A stretch of DNA of 15,858 bases. It comes from an uncultured Gemmatimonadota bacterium. Lineage in GTDB: Bacteria; Gemmatimonadota; Gemmatimonadetes; Gemmatimonadales; Gemmatimonadaceae. Both the position numbers and the translations under genes were made by a program. Location of the stretch: positions 1 through 15,858 of the forward strand of contig CAMLHT010000066.1 in NCBI GenBank assembly GCA_946479895.1. Reading direction: 5' to 3'. Below the pieces are notes generated by a model. It had not been told where the DNA came from. It did no database searches and worked only from the letters and a program-made list of their open reading frames with translations. This document shows, piece by piece, positions 11,322 to 15,858 of the stretch (positions within the stretch are counted from its first letter, which is position 1; every line of letters begins with the position of its first letter).

Positions 11322-12692
11322 TCAGTGCCGGGCGCGACGGGTGTTCTCGCCCCACACGCGAAGGAGATTGCCGCTCCACAGCTTCGCGATCTGCTCCTCC
11401 GTGTAGCCGCGGCGCACGAGCTCCATCGTCACGTTCAGCGTCTCCGTGGCGTCGTTCCAGCCCACGACGCCACCGCCGCCGTCGAAGTCCGAGCTGATGC
11501 CGACGTGGTCGATGCCCGCCACCTTCACCGCGTGATCGATGTGGTCCACGAAGTCGCGGATGTTGGCCGGCGGATACTTGGCGGTGATTTCCGCCATCCG
11601 GCGATCGTACTCGGCCTGGCGATCGGCGGGGAGCGGCGGCAGCGCGCCACGGCCGCCACGACCTCCGCCGCCACCGCGGCCCACGCCGGCGCCACCCCGC
11701 CCGCCGCCAGCCGCGCCCGACCGGCCCGCCGCCGAATCCGCGCGCGCCCGCCAGACCGGGATCGAGTCCGGCGGATAGAACTCGGCCCGGAGCTTCGCGA
11801 TGTCCGAGTCGCGCTGCGCCGGGAACACCTTCACGTACGACGCGAACGCCACCGTCTGCATCACGCCGCCGTTCTTCGCGATGGCGCGCAGCATCTCGTC
11901 GTCGAAGTTGCGGGGCACGTTGGCGACCGCCGCGGTGCTCGAATGCGATCCGATGACGGGCGACGCCGAGAGCGCGGTCGCCTGGAGCATGCACTGCTTC
12001 GAGACGTGGGAGACATCCACCATCATCCCCACCCGGTTCATCTCCGCGACCACCTCGCGCCCGAAGGCGCTCAAACCGTTGTGCTCGGGGCCGCGCTGGT
12101 CCGTCGACGAGTCGCAGATGTCGTTGTTCGACGTGTGGGCGAGCGTCATGTACCGCGCGCCGAGGTCGTAGTACTTCCGGATCAGCGAGAGGTCGTGGCC
12201 GATGACGTAGCCGTTCTCGATCCCGATCGCGCCGACCAGCTTCCCCTTCGCGAGAATCCGCGGCACGTCCTCCGGCTGGTACGCGAGCTCGATCCGGTCG
12301 CGATAGAGCGTGTCGATGCTCCGGTGGATCCCCTGGAACTTCTGCATCGCCGCGGCCTTTGCCGCCGAGTCACCGGCCGGGGTGCGCGGCCCCTGGCCGA
12401 CGAAGACGGCGAAGAACGCGCCGTCGAGCCCTCCCTGCTTCATCTTGCGGAAGGTCACCTGCGCCGTGCCGGAGTCGGCGTCGTTCTGGGGCGTCGTGCT
12501 CCAGTTGCCGGGAATGTCCACGTGCGTGTCGAGCGTGAAGACGCGCTCGTGAATGCCCCGGGCTTTCGCGTAGAGATCGGCGTCGGCGATGAGCAGGGTG
12601 CCTCCCGGCTGAATCGTGGTGGTCGTCGAGGTGGACGTGGCGCAGCTCGATGCCGCGAGGGCGAGGGCGAACGCCGCGAGGGGTTTGCGCAT
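11322..12692 (-). CDS. M19 membrane-dipeptidase-like lipoprotein
   Basis: A 456-residue zinc dipeptidase of the renal dipeptidase family, probably hydrolysing dipeptides outside the cytoplasm. MRKPLAAFALALAASSC (1-17) is a signal peptide with a plausible lipobox Cys17. Metal-ligand motifs are present: TLDTHVDIPG (His57, Asp59), GAIGIENGY (Glu159), DVSHVS (His229), GSHSS (His250) and SSDFDG (Asp402/Asp404). HTSNND (186-191) is another family block. An insert of about 35 residues (320-354), extremely rich in Gly and Arg, interrupts the domain between FYPPDS and the final barrel strands and is unusual. ATG 12692 is preferred to the upstream ATG at 12773 because it starts the signal peptide. Shine-Dalgarno support is weak. 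It is divergent from two secreted peptidase genes. Confidence 0.93.
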   Translation of the reverse strand: MRKPLAAFALALAASSCATSTSTTTTIQPGGTLLIADADLYAKARGIHERVFTLDTHVDIPGNWSTTPQNDADSGTAQVTFRKMKQGGLDGAFFAVFVGQGPRTPAGDSAAKAAAMQKFQGIHRSIDTLYRDRIELAYQPEDVPRILAKGKLVGAIGIENGYVIGHDLSLIRKYYDLGARYMTLAHTSNNDICDSSTDQRGPEHNGLSAFGREVVAEMNRVGMMVDVSHVSKQCMLQATALSASPVIGSHSSTAAVANVPRNFDDEMLRAIAKNGGVMQTVAFASYVKVFPAQRDSDIAKLRAEFYPPDSIPVWRARADSAAGRSGAAGGGRGGAGVGRGGGGGRGGRGALPPLPADRQAEYDRRMAEITAKYPPANIRDFVDHIDHAVKVAGIDHVGISSDFDGGGGVVGWNDATETLNVTMELVRRGYTEEQIAKLWSGNLLRVWGENTRRARH

Positions 12693-12735
12693 GCTGGTGG
12701 TCTCTGGGAGGTCGTGCGGGTGAGCGAAGCTCATC

Positions 12736-12764
12736 AGAATGACAAACCATGGCGCCCGATGCAA
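12736..12764 (-). promoter_or_regulatory. Candidate promoter of the dipeptidase gene
   Basis: On the - strand TTGCAT (12759-12764) and CATTCT (12736-12741) are 17 bases apart. The -35 box is identical to that of the arsR operon. It predicts a leader of about 37 bases before ATG 12692 and lies in the 101-base divergent gap. No clear + strand promoter for the S9 genes was found in the same gap. Confidence 0.4.
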
Positions 12765-12793
12765 ATTGACCACGAACCCTGACGAGAGCGCGT

Positions 12794-13945
12794 ATGAATC
12801 GAAGGCTGGCCCTGATCGCCCTGCTGATGGCTTCGACCGCCGGTGCCCAGGTCGCGACGACCACTCCGGATTCCACGCGCGGCCGTGGCCGTGGCGGCGG
12901 GCGCGGCCAGCAACGGGAGATGTGGCGCACCGCGGCGGACACGCAGCGCGCGAAGCAGCTCTACGTCAGCAAGGACACCGCCGACCTCCCCCGGCTCGAC
13001 TCGGCCGGCTACGTGCGCAACGCCGAGGATCGCGCGCGCATCGAGGCCGCGTTCGAGAAGTTCAGCCGCGGCGTCATGCAGTTCGAGAAGGTCTCGTACC
13101 GGAGCGACGCCGACGGCCTCGAGATTCCCGCCTACGTCTTCTCGCCGCTGAACAAGCGCGGCGCGCGCGGCCACGCGGCGATGGTCTGGGTCCATGGCTA
13201 CGTGCACGGCCGCTTCGACGATCACTTCTTCCCGTTCGTGAAGGAGGCGGTCGAGCGCGGTTACGTGATCGTCGCCCCCAACTACCGCGGCAGCACGGGG
13301 TACAGCCGGGAGTTCTACGACGCCATCGATTACGGCGGCAAGGAAGTCGACGACGTCTACTCGGCCTACGCGTACATCAGGTCGGCCCTGCCGTACGTCG
13401 ATCCCGACCGCGTCGGCATCATGGGGTGGAGCCACGGCGGCTTCATCACCGCCCACATCCTCTTCCGCGACAACCAGCCGTTCAAGGCGGGCGCGCCGAT
13501 GGTGCCGGTGACGAACCTGTTCTTCCGGCTGGCGCGGAGCGGGCCCGGATACGCGCGCAGCTTCTCGACGCAGGCGGGGTTCCAGGGCCTGCCGCACGAG
13601 AAGGTGCAGACCTACATCGACCGCTCGCCCGTCTTCAAGGCCGCGAACCTCAAGGTGCCCGCGCTGGTGCACGTCGCCACCAACGATTGCGACGTGTATT
13701 TCTGGGAGAACCAGCAGATGGTGTACACGCTGATGGCGCTGCACCCGACGCTGGCCGACACGAAGATCTACAAGGATCCCCCTCCGGGCCCGGCGGGATG
13801 CGGGCATACGTTCAGCGAGCGGGTGATCATGGACGACAAGTCACCGCGGTACCTCCAGCGGGATGATTCGCCGGAGCAGATCGACGCCTGGAACCGAATC
13901 TGGGCGTTCTTCGGGAAGAACCTGAATCCTGACAAGGGGAAATGA
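12794..13945 (+). CDS. Secreted S9 (prolyl-oligopeptidase-type) serine peptidase, first of a tandem pair
   Basis: A 383-residue exported enzyme with signal peptide MNRRLALIALLMASTAGAQ (1-19). An Arg/Gly-rich spacer (28-40, RGRGRGGGRGQQ) follows, then a short linker domain, then an alpha/beta-hydrolase catalytic domain from about 98. Motifs: VWVHGYVHG (131-139), PNYRGSTGY (162-170), GWSHGG with Ser213, HVATNDCDV with Asp298 (or 300), and CGHTF with His338. It lacks the seven-bladed propeller that restricts substrates in classical prolyl oligopeptidases, so it may be a broader peptidase or an esterase. Cys299 and Cys336 lie next to the catalytic Asp and His and could form a disulfide. GAGAG at about 12784-12788 may be the ribosome site. 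Its stop overlaps the next start as ATGA. Confidence 0.92.
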   Translation: MNRRLALIALLMASTAGAQVATTTPDSTRGRGRGGGRGQQREMWRTAADTQRAKQLYVSKDTADLPRLDSAGYVRNAEDRARIEAAFEKFSRGVMQFEKVSYRSDADGLEIPAYVFSPLNKRGARGHAAMVWVHGYVHGRFDDHFFPFVKEAVERGYVIVAPNYRGSTGYSREFYDAIDYGGKEVDDVYSAYAYIRSALPYVDPDRVGIMGWSHGGFITAHILFRDNQPFKAGAPMVPVTNLFFRLARSGPGYARSFSTQAGFQGLPHEKVQTYIDRSPVFKAANLKVPALVHVATNDCDVYFWENQQMVYTLMALHPTLADTKIYKDPPPGPAGCGHTFSERVIMDDKSPRYLQRDDSPEQIDAWNRIWAFFGKNLNPDKGK

Positions 13946-15111
13946 GATCGATGAGAATTTCGCGCGCGCTCCTCGTCGCCGGCCTCGCCGGGCTGGCCAC
14001 GGTTGCCCAGGCCCAGGGCCGTGGTGCCGTTCGTGACACGTCGCTGGCCGGCCGCTCGCGGCTGCCGCGCCCGAGCGCGCCGCGGCCGTGGCAGGGTCCG
14101 ATGGACTCGCTGCGGGCCCGGCAGCTGTACGTCAGCGGCGAGTTCAAGGATCTCCGGGGCTGCGGCAACAACTGCGGGGCCGACCGGAAGGCGAAGGACG
14201 ACAGCACCTGGGCGGCTCGCGCCCCGGGGAAATACAAGTACGAGAAGACGAGCTATCGGAGCAGCGTGGACGGCCTGGAGATTCCGGTCTACGTATTCTC
14301 GCCGCTGCGCGGCACGAAGCATCCGGCGCTCGTGTGGATCCATGGCGGCGTGCACGGCGACTGGCAGCCCGCGCCGTACCTGCCGTTCGTCGTGGAGGCC
14401 GTGAGCCGCGGATACGTCATCATCGCCCCGGACTATCGCGGCAGCACGGGCTACACGGACGAGTTCTACCGCAAGATCGACTACGGCGGCAAGGAGGTCG
14501 ACGACGTCTACTCGGCGTACGATTTCATCCGGACCCGCCCCGAGATCGACGCGACGAAGGTCGGGCTGATGGGCTGGAGCCACGGCGGCTTCATCACCTC
14601 GCACATCCTCTTCCGCGGAAAGATTCCCTTCCGCAGCGGTGCCGCGATCGTGCCGGTGACGAACCTGCTGTTCCGGCTCATGGATCACGGCCCCGGATAC
14701 GCCCGTGATTTCGCCGCCGAGGAGGCGGTGGGCGGCATGCCCTTCGACGTGACCTGCGGACCGAAGCGCGACGAGCCATGCGTCGACGAATATCTGCGGC
14801 GCTCGCCGGTCTTCCAGGCGGGCAACCTCCAGGTGCCGATGCTCGTGCACGTCGCGACGAACGACTGCGACGTGTTCTTCCGCGAGAACCAGCAGATGGT
14901 GTACACGCTGCGGGCGCTCAAGCCCGACCTCGCCGAGACGAAGATCTACGAGAACCCGCCCTGGGGGGGCGGCGGCTGCGGGCACACCTTCTCGCGCCGC
15001 GCGACGGCGAATCTCGAGCGTGACGACTCGCCGGAGCAGATCGACTCGTGGAACCGGACGTGGGCGTTCTTCGAGCGGACGCTCGGCGTCAGCCCGCCGG
15101 TGAGGAAATAG
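13942..15111 (+). CDS. Secreted S9 (prolyl-oligopeptidase-type) serine peptidase, second of a tandem pair
   Basis: A 389-residue paralog of the preceding peptidase, with long identical stretches (YGGKEVDDVYSAY; GWSHGGFIT; LVHVATNDCDV; ENQQMVYTL; RDDSPEQID). The signal peptide ends TVAQAQ. Catalytic residues are Ser213, Asp308 (or 310) and His348. It differs by a CGNNC motif (74-78) and an inserted segment with Cys272 and Cys280, so it has extra potential disulfides. The propeller is absent here too. ATG 13942 overlaps the upstream stop as ATGA, indicating translational coupling. ATG 13951 is an equally plausible start that also gives a clean signal peptide. The pair arose by tandem duplication, and the inserts suggest changed substrate choice or stability. 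Confidence 0.92.
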   Translation: MRSMRISRALLVAGLAGLATVAQAQGRGAVRDTSLAGRSRLPRPSAPRPWQGPMDSLRARQLYVSGEFKDLRGCGNNCGADRKAKDDSTWAARAPGKYKYEKTSYRSSVDGLEIPVYVFSPLRGTKHPALVWIHGGVHGDWQPAPYLPFVVEAVSRGYVIIAPDYRGSTGYTDEFYRKIDYGGKEVDDVYSAYDFIRTRPEIDATKVGLMGWSHGGFITSHILFRGKIPFRSGAAIVPVTNLLFRLMDHGPGYARDFAAEEAVGGMPFDVTCGPKRDEPCVDEYLRRSPVFQAGNLQVPMLVHVATNDCDVFFRENQQMVYTLRALKPDLAETKIYENPPWGGGGCGHTFSRRATANLERDDSPEQIDSWNRTWAFFERTLGVSPPVRK

Positions 15112-15120
15112 CGGAGCATT

Positions 15121-15150
15121 CGGGGCAGCGCGGTGGATGGCGCTGCCCCG
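15121..15150. terminator. Bidirectional hairpin terminator between convergent genes
   Basis: CGGGGCAGCGC (15121-15131) pairs perfectly with GCGCTGCCCCG (15140-15150) over an eight-base loop. It lies between the second S9 peptidase (stop at 15111) and the convergent gene ending at 15171. T-tracts are weak on both sides, so the strength is uncertain. Confidence 0.75.
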
Positions 15151-15170
15151 ACGTCATTCCCGTCGCGGAA

Positions 15171-15485
15171 TCAGCCGGTGAGTAGCCGGGCGGCCACGAG
15201 CTGCTCGTACAGCCGCTCGGCCCCGATGGATCGCGGCTCGTCCTTCTGGAACTCGTAGACCTTCATCTGCGGCCGCGGGCCGCTGCCGACGAAGACACGC
15301 GTTCGGATGTTGGGGTCGCTGCTCGGAGAACAACGCGTCTCGCCAGTCGCGTCATCCGAGTCGAAGACCCGCCAGACTTCTCCCCGGGGCGTCACGAGGA
15401 AGAGGGCGGTGAACTGCCGGACCAGGCGTGGAACGGCATCCGTGCTCGCCACGATCGCGGCGAGCTGTCCCGTGAGAGATTCCAT
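15171..15485 (-). CDS. Hypothetical small cytoplasmic protein
   Basis: A 104-residue protein with no signal peptide or membrane segment, which I do not recognise. It is mixed alpha/beta: an N-terminal helix (1-24), strands around FTALFLVTPRGEVWRVFDSD (25-44), a variable loop with Cys52, strands RTRVFVGSGPRPQMKVYEF (61-79), and a C-terminal helix (GAERLYEQLVAARLL). The strand-rich centre and basic patches resemble a small single-domain binding protein, but that is speculation. ATG 15485 lacks a clear Shine-Dalgarno sequence. It is convergent with the S9 pair. Codon use and GC match the neighbours, so a real gene is likely. Confidence 0.65.
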   Translation of the reverse strand: MESLTGQLAAIVASTDAVPRLVRQFTALFLVTPRGEVWRVFDSDDATGETRCSPSSDPNIRTRVFVGSGPRPQMKVYEFQKDEPRSIGAERLYEQLVAARLLTG

Positions 15486-15725
15486 TGGCCGTTGTGGGTT
15501 CAGCGGACGATCCCGTCGTCGGAATCGAACCGGTCGTGATGTTCGCCCCTAATGTGTGTGTGCCCCCAAGGGTCGCACAACAGCCTGGATGCATCCTGTC
15601 AAAGATGTAATTCCCGGCGGCCGGCGGATCCCGATTTGCCGGGTCAGGAGGAGCCTTACCCTGGATGGGCCGTGGTCTCCCGGTGGGGGGAACCTCCGGC
15701 CATCCCCGGGTGACTATTGTTTGCC
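15486..15725. other. Non-coding gap with short inverted repeats
   Basis: I see no gene here. The stretch separates two divergent genes. It contains the 10-base palindrome GGATGCATCC (15587-15596) and a stem GGATGG-CC/GG-CCATCC (15663-15671 with 15698-15705, one bulge). On the - strand there is a TTGACA-like hexamer at 15597-15602, without a good -10 box. It should hold both divergent promoters. A structured RNA is possible but matches no class that I could recognise. Confidence 0.5.
15715..15720 (+). promoter_or_regulatory. -10 box of the right-edge gene, leaderless
   Basis: TATTGT ends five bases before ATG 15726, with no Shine-Dalgarno sequence between. TGAC lies directly before it, giving a TG-containing extended -10 flavour. 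No -35 box is evident. The layout matches the other leaderless candidates. Confidence 0.4.
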
Positions 15726-15858
15726 ATGGCTGACGACCTCCTGAATCCCGACACCGCCGAGATGAAGGCGCGGCTGCGCGACATCCAGGAGCGCCGTCGC
15801 GACCGCATTCGCTGGAACATCGGCAAGCACACGGCGGAGCTGGCAATCGCGGCGCTCA
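15726..15858 (+). CDS. Partial gene running off the window, charged helical N-terminus
   Basis: ATG 15726 opens a frame that stays open to the window edge (44 codons). It begins MADDLLNPDTAEMKARLRDI and continues with QERRRDRIRW and NIGKHTAELAIAAL. The segment is strongly charged and helical, with no signal peptide, and its composition is like a regulatory or coiled-coil start. The function cannot be judged from this fragment. Start choice is supported by the TATTGT box just upstream. A + strand frame at 15556-15744 overlaps it and has no coding support. Confidence 0.6.
   Translation, partial: MADDLLNPDTAEMKARLRDIQERRRDRIRWNIGKHTAELAIAAL

Noticed and set aside
11109..12782. A 557-codon + strand frame opposite the dipeptidase.
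   Set aside because: Shadow of the M19 gene: the protein is Arg/His/Val-rich with no motif, while the - strand frame has all zinc ligands.
15486..15565. On the - strand, GGGGCGAA followed by GGTTCGATTCCGACGACGGG suggested a tmRNA 5' end or a tRNA T-arm.
   Set aside because: The T-stem pairs at only three of five positions, the tmRNA TTCGACGGG box is not intact, and no matching 3' end with CCA is found where it should be.
15556..15744. A 62-codon + strand frame before the right-edge gene.
   Set aside because: It overlaps the better-supported frame at 15726, has no ribosome site and shows no protein-like composition.

Overview
The window is GC-rich, gene-dense DNA from a Gram-negative, environmental-type bacterium. 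Several features together point to Gemmatimonadota or a relative such as Acidobacteriota: a very large TonB-dependent outer-membrane protein with an N-terminal carboxypeptidase-regulatory-like domain, a DUF3108 protein, compact secreted S9 peptidases, a bacilliredoxin, and a lysine-rich SWIB protein. No rRNA, tRNA or other taxonomic marker is present, so the phylum is an inference.

Left part, all on the + strand: an SdpR-like ArsR repressor, an SdpI-family membrane protein and an exported EstD-like alpha/beta hydrolase form an overlapping operon (135-2599). A 180-bp spacer with repeated CATAGG-core hairpins leads to a histone-H1-like/SWIB-domain protein (2781-3149), which ends in a strong terminator. 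About 200 bp of TAGC-rich inverted repeat follows, then signal peptidase I (3473-4324). A second low-complexity inverted repeat precedes a small unknown membrane protein (4462-4965). Next comes a two-gene operon of a divergent GroES-like protein and a BrxA/BrxB-type bacilliredoxin (5031-5855). A perfect 42-bp-arm palindrome separates this operon from the convergent gene beyond it.

Middle part, all on the - strand: the 1231-residue TonB-dependent receptor-like protein with a helical C-terminal extension carrying two LTxxQ motifs (5958-9653), a DUF3108 protein (9829-10557), a small Ig-like lipoprotein (10691-11077) and an M19 renal-dipeptidase-like lipoprotein (11322-12692). Divergent from the dipeptidase are two tandem, translationally coupled S9 (prolyl-oligopeptidase-type) secreted peptidases (12794-15111). 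The dipeptidase, the two peptidases and the outer-membrane receptor would fit extracytoplasmic peptide scavenging, though nothing in the sequence proves they work together. The right edge holds a small unknown - strand gene (15171-15485) and the start of a + strand gene that runs off the window (15726 onward).

Two themes stand out. First, four genes (135, 5031, 11077 on the - strand, 15726) lack a Shine-Dalgarno sequence and carry a TATT-type -10 box starting 11-12 nt before the ATG, as expected for leaderless mRNAs. Second, several intergenic gaps hold long self-complementary arms built from short repeated words. The words differ from gap to gap (CTCTGCG, TAGC, GAGTGG, GAGAGCACAGAGG), so the architecture is conserved without sequence conservation.
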